Assembly: GCF_030056735.1 (NCBI RefSeq)
Contig: NZ_JASHKN010000002.1
Coordinates: 310,001-374,000 of the forward strand
DNA: 64,000 bases
Reading direction: 5' to 3'
Source of the DNA: Rhodococcus sp. IEGM 1409
Lineage (GTDB): Bacteria; Actinomycetota; Actinomycetes; Mycobacteriales; Mycobacteriaceae
Part shown: piece after piece, positions 13,646-21,685 of the stretch
Position numbering within the stretch: position 1 is the first letter of the stretch
Layout: each line of letters starts with the position of its first letter
Position numbers and translations under genes: made by a program
The notes under the pieces: generated by a model
The model's input: only the letters and a program-made list of their open reading frames with translations
What the model was told of the DNA's origin: nothing
Databases searched by the model: none

Positions 13646-14181
13646 GTTCCGTCTGTGTGGTCGATCCGACCTGCGACGGCGAATGTCTGCTTGCCTCGTG
13701 TGTACGTCGCACAGACTTCGGCGGTGCGCTCCGACACTGCTTGGACGTGCGTCATGTGAACAGCTGCGCCGCCGAGTTTCCGGGCCGAAAAGTCTGAAGT
13801 GTACAGTCGCGCAACAACTTCCAGGACGGTCGGCGTAAGCACGCCTTTGAGCTGGCGTGGATTTCGTCGTCGGTCGACGGTCTCCAGAACAAGTCGAAGT
13901 GATCGGTTCCAGAAGATGTCGGCACCCACCGCACTCGGATCAGGAGAACTCGGACCAGAAGTACTTGGGCCAGGAGTAGTTGGGCCAGGAGTGGCGTGCG
14001 ACGACGTTCCGTTGTGTGGCGTCTTTCGTGGGTGACGCAGCGTTCGGTCTGTTCTGCACTGCGTTCGGTCTGGGCGGGACTGCGGCCGCGACAGTACGAC
14101 GGTGTGTGCGTGAGGCTCGAATTGCGGTGCCGGCTCGAGAAAGATTGCAGCGTTGTTCTCGAGCACAGAGTCCTGCTCCAT
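13612..14181 (-). CDS. Rv3235-family protein (DUF6459-like)
   Basis: 189-aa protein of unknown function. The first half is low-complexity, rich in Arg, Thr and Pro with repeated (T/S)GP(S/T)(T/S) units; the conserved C-terminal half (from about residue 95) starts FWNRSLRLVLETVDRRRNPRQL and has a compact alpha/beta pattern ending WTVTALHVV. Similar proteins sit next to secA in many actinobacteria, including Rv3235. The start at 14181 (ATG) has GGGGGG seven bases upstream; GTG 14262 would add 27 residues. No signal peptide or membrane helix is visible. Confidence 0.75.
   Translation of the reverse strand: MEQDSVLENNAAIFLEPAPQFEPHAHTVVLSRPQSRPDRTQCRTDRTLRHPRKTPHNGTSSHATPGPTTPGPSTSGPSSPDPSAVGADIFWNRSLRLVLETVDRRRNPRQLKGVLTPTVLEVVARLYTSDFSARKLGGAAVHMTHVQAVSERTAEVCATYTRGKQTFAVAGRIDHTDGTGWTVTALHVV
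13949..13993. repeat. Three 15-bp coding repeats
   Basis: Three consecutive 15-bp units, the last two reading CTTGGGCCAGGAGTA and GTTGGGCCAGGAGTG, encode repeated TPGP-type pentapeptides in the Rv3235-like protein. Because the unit is a multiple of three, copy-number change would keep the frame. Confidence 0.8.
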
Positions 14182-14312
14182 GACATCCCCCCGGATGATC
14201 GTGCGTCCGAGATGGCCGACTCGGACTTTCGCTCCCCCGAGCGATAGTGAGAAGCATGACACGAAATGCTCGAGATGTCGCCGTGATCACCATCGCGACT
14301 TAGGGTGATGGC

Positions 14313-14738
14313 GTGCGGGGACTTCTGTTGGATGTCGGTGGCGTGCTGTTCGGTCCGGGATCGGATCTCGAGGGCTTGAGCGCGCTCGTGCGCGCTGTGA
14401 GGGCCCGCGGAATCGTGACGGGAATCGTCAGTAACGATCCGGGCGGCGCCAATGCTCAGTGGTTGCGGGATCTCGGCGACGGGGTCTTGGTCGACGACGT
14501 GATCCTGTCCGGAGACGTGGAGATGACAAAGCCGGATGCCGAGATCTATCTGCTGGCGGCGAGTCGGTTGGGCGTCGACCCCGAGGACTTCGTTTTCGTG
14601 GACGATCTCGAAATCAACGTGCGCGCGGCGGTGGCCGTCGGGATGGTCGGCGTCCATCACGTCGGCTCGGAATCGACGATCGAGGAGTTGTCGATTCTGT
14701 TCGATCTGGGCGAAGGAGGGGACACGAAGCCATGGTGA
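14313..14738 (+). CDS. Small HAD-like hydrolase
   Basis: 141-aa haloacid dehalogenase-fold protein without an obvious cap domain, shorter than typical HAD-IA enzymes. Motif I is DVGGVL (nucleophile Asp7, but the usual Asp two residues later is Gly), motif II is Ser in GIVSND, motif III is Lys in MTKPDAE, motif IV is the FVFVDDLE diacid. The missing second Asp leaves phosphatase activity uncertain; the substrate is unknown. GTG 14313. The next gene starts within its last codons, so they are coupled. Confidence 0.8.
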   Translation: MRGLLLDVGGVLFGPGSDLEGLSALVRAVRARGIVTGIVSNDPGGANAQWLRDLGDGVLVDDVILSGDVEMTKPDAEIYLLAASRLGVDPEDFVFVDDLEINVRAAVAVGMVGVHHVGSESTIEELSILFDLGEGGDTKPW

Positions 14739-16141
14739 ACAGACTGACCACTCAGGACGCGGCTTTCTACTTCCTCGAAGCCGGGACGACGCCGATGCAT
14801 GTCGGCTCGTTGGGGATTTTCCGGCAACTGCGAAACGGGATCGATCACGAGGAATTGCTTCGTCTGGTCGAAGATCGGCTCGGATCGGTTCCGCGGTACC
14901 GCCAGAGGGTTCGTGAGGTGGCGTTCGGCCTGGCCCGACCGGTCTGGGTGGACGACTCGGATTTCGACATCACGTACCACGTACGCCGATCGGCTCTGCC
15001 CAAGCCCGGTTCCGACGAACAGCTGATGGATCTGATCGCCCGGCTGACGTCGAGGCCGCTCGACAGCACGAGGCCGTTGTGGGAGATGTACCTGGTCGAG
15101 GGGCTGTCCAGAAACAGATTTGCCATCTTCACGAAGTCTCATTCGTCGTTGGTGGACGGCGAAGCGGCTCCCGAGATCAGTCAGGTGATCTTCGATCCCG
15201 AGAAGAATCGAGCGCCCGGCCCCGAGGAACTGTGGATGCCGGCCAGGCCGCCGAGCGACACCAGCTTGTTGGTCAGTGCACTGGCAGATCTCGTGACGAG
15301 CCCGGGGGACGGGATCGCGCAGGCACGCGCAATGTTCAACGACGTGACCACGTCTCTCACCGAGGCGGTGAGTGCACTCGGAAAACTTGCAGAAGTGGTT
15401 CGAACGGCGACGCAGGTGGCCCCGTCGAGCCCGCTCAACGCCACCATCTCGCGCAATCGACGCCTCGCGGTGGCCAAGACGTCTCTAGAGGACTATCGAC
15501 GTATTCGTGCGCGGTACGGGTGCGAGATCAACGACGTGATTCTGACCGTCATCGCAGGTGCGATGCGGAACTGGCTGCTCTCGCGCGGCGAACCGGTGAC
15601 CGAGGCGACCACCGTGCGGGCGATGGTGCCCATGTCGGTCTACACGGATGGCCCCGAAAGTCCCGATGTCGACGATCCGCAGGCACCGGGACATGTTTCC
15701 TCGTTCCTGATCGACCTGCCTGTCGGCGAACCCAACGCGGTGGTTCGGCTCTCGCACGTGGCGCATGCGACGGAGGCGTTCGCACGCCAGGGCCGGCGGG
15801 TGACCGCACAGACGATGGTGCGGATGTCCGGGTTTGCGCCGGCGACGCTGCATGCGATGAGCTCGCGTGCGGCCAGCAGTCTGTCGCAGCGAATGTTCAA
15901 CCTGATGATCACCAACGCACCGGGGCCGCAGTTCCCGCTCTACCTCGGCGGGGCTCGGATGCTGGAGATGTATCCGGTGTCGCCACTGCTCAAGAATCAG
16001 ACACTCAGCATCGCCCTGACGTCGTACGACGGAAATGTCTACTACGGTTTGAATGCCGACCGTGACGCGATGTCGGACGTCGACGTCGTTCGTTCGCTGA
16101 TCTTCGAGTCACTCGAGGAATTGACGGATGCGAGTCGGTGA
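14732..16141 (+). CDS. WS/DGAT-family acyltransferase, degenerate active site
   Basis: 469-aa wax ester synthase/diacylglycerol acyltransferase family protein, homologous to the region split into Rv3234c (tgs3) and Rv3233c in M. tuberculosis but intact here. The N terminus MVNRLTTQDAAFYFLEAGTTPMHVGS is typical of the family. The catalytic HHxxxDG motif reads HSSLVDG, so the second His, the general base, is Ser. The C-terminal conserved ITNAPGPQFPLYLGGARM block is present. If active it would esterify acyl-CoA with diacylglycerol or fatty alcohol; with this motif the activity is doubtful. ATG 14732 with GGAGGGG upstream. Confidence 0.85.
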   Translation: MVNRLTTQDAAFYFLEAGTTPMHVGSLGIFRQLRNGIDHEELLRLVEDRLGSVPRYRQRVREVAFGLARPVWVDDSDFDITYHVRRSALPKPGSDEQLMDLIARLTSRPLDSTRPLWEMYLVEGLSRNRFAIFTKSHSSLVDGEAAPEISQVIFDPEKNRAPGPEELWMPARPPSDTSLLVSALADLVTSPGDGIAQARAMFNDVTTSLTEAVSALGKLAEVVRTATQVAPSSPLNATISRNRRLAVAKTSLEDYRRIRARYGCEINDVILTVIAGAMRNWLLSRGEPVTEATTVRAMVPMSVYTDGPESPDVDDPQAPGHVSSFLIDLPVGEPNAVVRLSHVAHATEAFARQGRRVTAQTMVRMSGFAPATLHAMSSRAASSLSQRMFNLMITNAPGPQFPLYLGGARMLEMYPVSPLLKNQTLSIALTSYDGNVYYGLNADRDAMSDVDVVRSLIFESLEELTDASR

Positions 16142-16188
16142 CGACCGAGCATGGGTGACGAACGAGCATGGGTGACGAACGAGCATGA
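16138..16188. repeat. 17-bp tandem repeat, three copies, at WS/DGAT stop
   Basis: Units at 16138-16154, 16155-16171 and 16172-16188; the second is GTGACGAACGAGCATGG, and the others differ from it by one base each. The first copy contains the TGA stop codon (16139-16141). The repeats fill the gap before the next gene. Confidence 0.92.
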
Positions 16189-16198
16189 AGGTGGTCTC

Positions 16199-16699
16199 AT
16201 GAGGGTGTACGTGCCGGCGACGGTCGAGATTTTGCAGAAGTTGGTCGCAGATCAGGAGTTCGACCCGATGAGCCGGACGGCTTTTGCGGTCACCCCGACT
16301 CTGCGTGAGTCATATGCGGCGGGGGACGACGACGAGTTGGCCGAGGTCGCCATGGGTGAGGCGGCGCGTGCGTCGCTGCGGCTGATCGCCGGAACCGAGG
16401 GTGACGTCACCTTCCGGCGGGCAGTCGTGGCTGCCGACGTCGACGATGCCGAGGTGAAATTGCGGCCCGATCTCGACGATTCGGTAGTTCGACTGGCAGG
16501 TCCCGTCACGATGGCTCAGGTTGCATCTGTGCATGTCGACCTCGAACAGGCAGAATCGGACATCGAGCGCGCTGCTGGCATAGTCGACGCGGCGGATCTC
16601 GGTGATGCCGATGCCGAGTTCACGCTCGGCGACGCGGAGGACCACGAGTTGGCGTGGTACGCCGCGCAGGAGTTGCCGTTCTTGCTCGACCTGCTGTGA
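16199..16699 (+). CDS. Conserved actinobacterial protein (Rv3231c-like)
   Basis: 166-aa soluble, acidic protein of unknown function, resembling the DUF6912/Rv3231c group by its MRVYVPATVEILQKLV start and C-terminal LAWYAAQELPFLLDLL. No catalytic motif is recognisable. ATG 16199 is preceded by AAGGTGG; an earlier in-frame start would lie inside the 17-bp tandem repeat. It precedes the oxidoreductase-desaturase operon, as in mycobacteria, but the operator palindromes in between suggest separate control. Confidence 0.75.
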   Translation: MRVYVPATVEILQKLVADQEFDPMSRTAFAVTPTLRESYAAGDDDELAEVAMGEAARASLRLIAGTEGDVTFRRAVVAADVDDAEVKLRPDLDDSVVRLAGPVTMAQVASVHVDLEQAESDIERAAGIVDAADLGDADAEFTLGDAEDHELAWYAAQELPFLLDLL

Positions 16700-16721
16700 A
16701 TGTGCTTACCGTGAAGTAACC

Positions 16722-16758
16722 TACGGTACCGTAACCTGATAACCTACGGTACCGTAGG
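16722..16758. promoter_or_regulatory. Double operator upstream of oxidoreductase-desaturase operon
   Basis: TACGGTACCGTA occurs at 16722-16733 and 16745-16756; the second is extended to a perfect 16-bp palindrome CCTACGGTACCGTAGG (16743-16758). Spacing is 23 bp. Related copies lie before the second desaturase (19226). Palindromes of this kind upstream of desaturases suggest a TetR-type lipid-responsive repressor; the regulator is not identified. Confidence 0.7.
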
Positions 16759-16791
16759 CAGTGGGTTCGGAAGGTGAGAGGTGGAGGTCTG

Positions 16792-17910
16792 ATGGGTCTG
16801 AAGGACTGGATCGAGGCACCGGCAGCGTCGGTAGTTCCGGCAGCGCGGTCGAAGCTCAATCTGCTTCGTGGTGCGGCGGCTCGGCTGACCACACCGTTGC
16901 TTCCCGACGACTATCTGCACCTCGCAAATCCGCTGTGGTCGGCCCGCGAGCTGCGTGGTCAGATTGTCGAGGTACGGCCCGAAACCACGGATTCGGCGAC
17001 CATCGTCATCAAGCCGGGTTGGGGATTCGACTTCAACTACCAGCCGGGGCAGTACATCGGTATCGGCCTCCACATCGACGGGCGGTGGCATTGGCGCTCG
17101 TACTCCCTGACCTCTCCTCCCAACTGGGAGAACAAGCGCATCTCCATCGCGGTCAAGGCGATGCCCGAGGGCTTCCTCTCGAGTCACCTCGTCAGTGGCG
17201 CGGTCCCTTCGGGAACCATCGTTCGACTGGCCACGCCGTCCGGCAACTTCGCCTTGCCGGATCCGCCGCCGGAGAAGATCCTGTTCATCACTGCGGGCAG
17301 CGGCATCGCTCCGGTCATGGGCATGTTGCGGACGATGAACCGGCGCGGTCAATTGCCCGACGTCATGCACATCCACTCGGCTCCGACGGAATCCGACGTG
17401 ATGTTCGCCGACGAACTCACGGCGTTGCACGTCGAGCACGAGGACTTCGTCAGCCACGTCCAACTCACGCGACGTGACGGAAAGTTCAAACTCAGCTCTC
17501 TCGACACGGTCTGTCCCGACTGGCGCGAGCGCCACACCTGGGCGTGCGGACCGCTTCCGTTGCTCGACGAACTCGAAGACGTCTGGAAGGCGGAAGGTAT
17601 CGAGGATCGACTCCACATGGAGCGATTCGCGGTATCACGTATCGACGCTTCGGCGGACGGCGGCACGGTCACGTTCGAGAAGTCGGGTAAGACGATCACG
17701 GTCGACGGCGCGACGACGCTTCTGGAAGCCGGCGAGCAGTCCGGTGCCTTGATGCCGTTCGGTTGCCGCATGGGCATCTGCCAGACATGTGTCGTACCGC
17801 TCGTTGCCGGCCACGCGATCGATCTACGCTCGGGGAAACAGCACGCGGAGGGCGAGCGCATTCAGACGTGCATCTCCGCCGCCGCGGGCGACTGTACGCT
17901 GGACGCATAG
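16792..17910 (+). CDS. Ferredoxin reductase, electron donor to acyl desaturase
   Basis: 372-aa flavodoxin/ferredoxin-reductase protein with C-terminal [2Fe-2S] domain, corresponding to Rv3230c, which passes NADPH electrons to the stearoyl-CoA desaturase DesA3. FAD-binding RSYSLTS lies near residue 103, the NAD(P)-binding [15 protein letters not shown] near 164, and the plant-type ferredoxin cysteines at 325, 330, 333 and 360 (CRMGICQTC...C). ATG 16792 has GTGGAGG upstream. The next desaturase follows after 24 bp, giving a two-gene operon. Confidence 0.94.
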   Translation: MGLKDWIEAPAASVVPAARSKLNLLRGAAARLTTPLLPDDYLHLANPLWSARELRGQIVEVRPETTDSATIVIKPGWGFDFNYQPGQYIGIGLHIDGRWHWRSYSLTSPPNWENKRISIAVKAMPEGFLSSHLVSGAVPSGTIVRLATPSGNFALPDPPPEKILFITAGSGIAPVMGMLRTMNRRGQLPDVMHIHSAPTESDVMFADELTALHVEHEDFVSHVQLTRRDGKFKLSSLDTVCPDWRERHTWACGPLPLLDELEDVWKAEGIEDRLHMERFAVSRIDASADGGTVTFEKSGKTITVDGATTLLEAGEQSGALMPFGCRMGICQTCVVPLVAGHAIDLRSGKQHAEGERIQTCISAAAGDCTLDA

Positions 17911-17934
17911 CTTCTAGGCACACGGAGGACCACG

Positions 17935-19197
17935 GTGGCCATCACCGATATCAAAGAGTTTTCGCACCTCACCGAGGCCGATGTCGAAGCTCTCGGACGT
18001 GAACTCGATCAGATTCGACTCGACATCGAAGACTCTCGCGGCATCCGGGACGCCCGTTACATTCGTCGCGTCATTCGCGTGCAACGAGCGTTGGAGCTCG
18101 GCGGGCGTATCGCACTGTTCGGCAGCCGGTATCGACCGGCGTGGCTGGTCGGTACGACGCTGCTGAGCCTGTCGAAGATCATCGAGAACATGGAACTCGG
18201 GCATAACGTGATGCACGGGCAATGGGACTGGATGAACGATCCCGAGATCCACTCCGTCTCGTGGGAGTGGGATCAGACCGGTCCTTCCGAGCACTGGAAG
18301 CGCGCACACAACTACCAACACCACACGTACACCAACGTCGTAGGGATGGACGAGGATCTCGGTTTCGGGATTCTGCGTATGACGCGTGACGAGCCGTGGA
18401 AGCCGATCAACCTCTTCCAGCCGATCGCCAACGTGATTTTGGCGGCCACGTTCGAGTGGGGTATCGCTCTGCACGACCTGACAGCGGCAGCCGAGTTGGA
18501 GGGCACGGAAAAGGGGCAACTGAACTCGCAGGCGAACAAAGACTTCGCGCGCAAGATCTTTCGTCAGGTGGGCAAGGACTTCATCTTGTTCCCGGCGTTG
18601 ACGGGGCCGGCGTGGAAGTCGACCATGACGGCCAATGCCACCGCGAATCTCGTGCGCAACCTGTGGGCGTACGTCGTCATCTTCTGTGGCCACTTCCCGG
18701 ACGGCGCAGAGAAGTTCACCGTTGCCGAATTCGAGCAGGAGACTCGTCACGAGTGGTACCTGCGCCAGATGCTCGGTAGCGCGAACTTCAATTCGGGCAA
18801 GCTCATGGGCCTGATGAGCGGCAATCTGAGCTACCAGATCGAGCACCACGTGTTCCCTGATCTGCCGAGCAACCGCTACCCCGAAATTGCCGTGAAGATG
18901 CGCGCGCTGTGCGAGAAGTTCGATCTCCCGTACACCACCGGTTCGCTCTTCAAGCAGTATCTTCTGGCACTGCGCACGATCCACAAGTTGGCATTGCCGG
19001 ACAAGTGGCTGACTGCGACCTCGGACAATGCTCCGGAAACGTCCTCGGAACTACGGTTCCGTGACTCGGGATTCCGGGACGCAGCCATGGCGATGGTCGA
19101 GGACCTGCGTACCGATCCCGTCACCGGTAAGCGTCTGGGATTGTTGACCGCACTCAAGTCGCAGGCCCGTTCCCGCATGCCCAAGCGCCGGAAGTGA
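17935..19197 (+). CDS. Acyl-CoA desaturase, DesA3-like
   Basis: 420-aa membrane fatty-acid desaturase that inserts a cis double bond (delta-9 in DesA3) using O2 and electrons from the oxidoreductase upstream. Three histidine boxes: HNVMH (90-94), HNYQHH (125-130) and QIEHH (301-305). Hydrophobic segments near 50-75 and 165-185. GTG 17935 with CGGAGG seven bases upstream. Paralogous to the next gene along its full length. Confidence 0.94.
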   Translation: MAITDIKEFSHLTEADVEALGRELDQIRLDIEDSRGIRDARYIRRVIRVQRALELGGRIALFGSRYRPAWLVGTTLLSLSKIIENMELGHNVMHGQWDWMNDPEIHSVSWEWDQTGPSEHWKRAHNYQHHTYTNVVGMDEDLGFGILRMTRDEPWKPINLFQPIANVILAATFEWGIALHDLTAAAELEGTEKGQLNSQANKDFARKIFRQVGKDFILFPALTGPAWKSTMTANATANLVRNLWAYVVIFCGHFPDGAEKFTVAEFEQETRHEWYLRQMLGSANFNSGKLMGLMSGNLSYQIEHHVFPDLPSNRYPEIAVKMRALCEKFDLPYTTGSLFKQYLLALRTIHKLALPDKWLTATSDNAPETSSELRFRDSGFRDAAMAMVEDLRTDPVTGKRLGLLTALKSQARSRMPKRRK

Positions 19198-19225
19198 TAT
19201 AGGTTACATCGGGAAAAACCTAACC

Positions 19226-19252
19226 TACGGTGCCGTAAGTTACGCTACAGTA
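19226..19252. promoter_or_regulatory. Operator copies upstream of second desaturase
   Basis: TACGGTGCCGTA (19226-19237) and TACGCTACAGTA (19241-19252) differ from TACGGTACCGTA by one and two bases. They lie 84-110 bp upstream of the desaturase start and probably bind the same repressor as the 16722 sites. Confidence 0.55.
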
Positions 19253-19335
19253 GGTGCAGTTGATCTGAACGATTCGAATTCATGATCGTTCTGCACTTAC
19301 TACTTTGCGCCTAACTCACTGCTAGGAGGCTTTCC

Positions 19336-20577
19336 ATGGCGATTGCAGATGTCAAGGAATACGCACATCTCACGGACGCTGACATCGAGGCGCTCGGCCG
19401 CGAACTCGACGCGATTCGTCGCGACATCGAGGAATCGCGCGGCGAGAAGGATGCGCGCTACGTGCGCAACGTCATTCGCCTGCAGCGCTCACTCGAAATC
19501 AGTGGCCGTGCAGTGCTTTTCGCCAGCCGCCGCCGTCCGGCGTGGCTCGCCGGAGTGGGCCTGCTGACACTCTCGAAAATCATCGAGAACATGGAACTCG
19601 GGCACAACGTGATGCACGGGCAGTGGGACTGGATGAATGACCCGGAGATTCATTCCACCTCGTGGGAGTGGGATGTCACCGGCCCGTCTGCGCACTGGAA
19701 GCAGACCCACAACTACCTGCATCACAAGTACACCAACGTCCTTGGAATGGACGACGACGTCGGATACGGGCTCCTCCGCGTCACCCGCGATCAGCGGTGG
19801 AAGCCCTTCAACGCGGGCAACCTGGTCTACAACACCCTGCTCGCCCTGTTCTTCGAGTACGGCATCGCTGCTCAGCACCTCGAGCTGGGCAAGGTAGCCA
19901 AGGGTCGCGCCGACAAGGAAGAGACGCAGCGCAAGCTCCGTGAGGTCGGCGAGAAGATCGGCAAGCAGGTCTTGCGCGACTACATCATTTACCCGGCCAT
20001 CACCGGCCCGGCGTGGAAGAGCACGTTGTCGGCCAACTTCACCGCCAACACTCTGCGGAACGTGTGGACCAACGCGGTCATCTTCTGCGGCCACTTCCCG
20101 GACGGCGCCGAGAAGTTCACCAAGGAAGACATCGACAAGGAAACGCAGGCTCAGTGGTACCTGCGCCAGATGCTCGGCAGTGCCAACATCGAGGGCAGCG
20201 CGCTCATGGACTTCCTGACGGGCAACCTGAGCTACCAGATCGAGCATCATCTGTTCCCCGATCTGCCCAGCAACCGCTACAAGGACATCGCGGTCACTGT
20301 GCGTCAGCTCGCGGACAAGTACGACCTGCCGTACACGACGGGCCCGCTCGCCGTGCAGTACGCCAAGTCGTGGCGCACCATCGCCAAGCTGTCGCTGCCC
20401 AACAAGTACCTCAAGGACACCGTCGACAATGCGCCCGAGACGGCGTCGGAGCGGATGTTCGACGGCGATCCGACGTCGACTGTAGATCCCGTGACCGGAC
20501 GTCGTAGCGGTCTCAAGAGCGCCATCGCACGTAAGCGTAAGAGTGGAAAGCTGCGCAGCCTCCTCGGCCTGCGCTGA
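19336..20577 (+). CDS. Second acyl-CoA desaturase (tandem paralogue)
   Basis: 413-aa paralogue of the preceding desaturase. It has the same three His boxes (HNVMHGQWDW, HNYLHHKYTN, QIEHHLFPDLPSNRY) and nearly the same N terminus (MAIADVKEYAHLTDADIEALGREL). Divergence is strongest in residues about 180-215 and the basic C terminus. It has its own promoter region with operator-like palindromes and a strong AGGAGG before ATG 19336, so it can be expressed separately from the reductase it probably shares with the first enzyme. Confidence 0.94.
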   Translation: MAIADVKEYAHLTDADIEALGRELDAIRRDIEESRGEKDARYVRNVIRLQRSLEISGRAVLFASRRRPAWLAGVGLLTLSKIIENMELGHNVMHGQWDWMNDPEIHSTSWEWDVTGPSAHWKQTHNYLHHKYTNVLGMDDDVGYGLLRVTRDQRWKPFNAGNLVYNTLLALFFEYGIAAQHLELGKVAKGRADKEETQRKLREVGEKIGKQVLRDYIIYPAITGPAWKSTLSANFTANTLRNVWTNAVIFCGHFPDGAEKFTKEDIDKETQAQWYLRQMLGSANIEGSALMDFLTGNLSYQIEHHLFPDLPSNRYKDIAVTVRQLADKYDLPYTTGPLAVQYAKSWRTIAKLSLPNKYLKDTVDNAPETASERMFDGDPTSTVDPVTGRRSGLKSAIARKRKSGKLRSLLGLR

Positions 20578-20609
20578 TCCCCGACTGCGCTGATCCCCGA
20601 CTGCGCTGA
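20569..20609. repeat. 16-bp tandem repeat at desaturase stop
   Basis: CTGCGCTGATCCCCGA at 20569-20584 and 20585-20600 is followed by a 9-bp partial copy to 20609. The gene's TGA stop is in the first copy and is repeated in each unit. Confidence 0.95.
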
Positions 20610-20620
20610 CCAGAGACAAC

Positions 20621-20657
20621 AAGCGGCCCGACACCATTCAATGGTGTCGGGCCGCTT
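20621..20657. terminator. Strong convergent terminator
   Basis: AAGCGGCCCGACACCATT (20621-20638) and its exact complement (20640-20657) form an 18-bp stem with a minimal loop. GACAAC/GTTGTC flank it as an outer stem. It serves the plus-strand desaturase and the minus-strand rsgA. Confidence 0.9.
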
Positions 20658-20695
20658 CTCTGTTGTCGCTCAGGGTTGTTACTCGGGGTTCTTGC

Positions 20696-21685
20696 TCAGT
20701 ACTGATCGTTGGACTTGATCGCTTCCAGAAGTTGTCGCACAGCGACGACGCGCCGAGCGGATTTGCCCTCCAGTAGGTCGAGCTTGCATTCGGGATCTGC
20801 CGGCGGCCCCAGGTGCGTGCATCCGCGCGGGCAATCCTCAATGGCCGCAGCCAGATCCGAGAACGCCGCCACCACGTTCTCGGGTGAGATGTGCGCCAGA
20901 CCGAACGAACGGATGCCGGGTGTGTCGATCACCCAGCCGCCCCCGGCGAGGGGGAGCGCCACCGATTGTGTCGATGTGTGCCGCCCCTTGCCGACGCCGG
21001 ATACGATGCCGACCGCCCTATTGGCATCAGGGACAAGGCGATTGACCAACGTCGACTTTCCGACGCCGGAATGCCCGATCAGGGCGGTCAACTTGTGCTC
21101 GAGGATCTGCGTCAATTCGTCCAAGGGATCGTCGCGGCCGGCGACCACTACTTGGATGTCGAGGTCGGCGAAAGTGCTCGCGAATTCCTCCGGTGGTTCG
21201 AGGTCGCTCTTGGTCAGGCAGACGATCGGCGTCAGGCCACCCACGTAGGCGGCGACCAGCGCGCGCTCGACGAAGCCGGTGCGCGGTGGCGGATCCGCGA
21301 GTGCCACGACGATGAGCAACTGCTCGGCGTTCGCGACGACGATGCGTTCGAAGGGATCGGTGTCGTCGGCTGTTCGGCGCAGAACTGTCGAACGCTCGGA
21401 GACCCGGATAATGCGAGCGAGGGTGTCGGTTTTGCCCGACAGATCGCCGACAATGTCCACCTGATCGCCGACGACGATGGGGGTGCGGCCCAGTTCGCGG
21501 GCGCGCATCGTCACGATCAGCCGGTCGGGATCGCCGCCCAGGACGCAACCCCAACGGCCACGATCCTTCGACACCACCATCCCCGATTCAGCCGACAGAT
21601 GTTCGGGCCGAGTCTTCGTACGGGGGCGGGATCCGCGTCCGGGGCGTACCCGGACGTCGGACTCGTCGTACTGCCGCGGAGTCAG
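20696..21685 (-). CDS. rsgA: Ribosome small-subunit GTPase RsgA
   Basis: Circularly permuted GTPase that checks late 30S maturation. About 329 aa from CTG 21685: OB-fold at about 35-110, G4 CLTKSDLE, G1 [13 protein letters not shown]3 DTPGIRSFG, and a zinc knuckle [16 protein letters not shown] near the end. The conserved N terminus [20 protein letters not shown] requires a start before it. CTG 21685 overlaps the aroA stop as CTGA and follows GAAGG, giving the family's usual length. GTG 21733 is the nearest conventional alternative (345 aa, overlapping aroA by 52 bp), and ATG 21580 would lose the conserved N terminus. Confidence 0.93.
   Translation of the reverse strand: MTPRQYDESDVRVRPGRGSRPRTKTRPEHLSAESGMVVSKDRGRWGCVLGGDPDRLIVTMRARELGRTPIVVGDQVDIVGDLSGKTDTLARIIRVSERSTVLRRTADDTDPFERIVVANAEQLLIVVALADPPPRTGFVERALVAAYVGGLTPIVCLTKSDLEPPEEFASTFADLDIQVVVAGRDDPLDELTQILEHKLTALIGHSGVGKSTLVNRLVPDANRAVGIVSGVGKGRHTSTQSVALPLAGGGWVIDTPGIRSFGLAHISPENVVAAFSDLAAAIEDCPRGCTHLGPPADPECKLDLLEGKSARRVVAVRQLLEAIKSNDQY

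Noticed and set aside
14459..14731. N-terminal extension of the WS/DGAT reading frame across the HAD gene.
   Set aside because: The extension is antithetic to the HAD coding frame, and the family N terminus plus ribosome-binding site identify ATG 14732.
14013..16065. Long alternative plus-strand frames across the WS/DGAT gene (for example 15079-16065).
   Set aside because: The peptide is Arg/Gly-rich without motifs, while the acyltransferase frame contains the family's conserved blocks.
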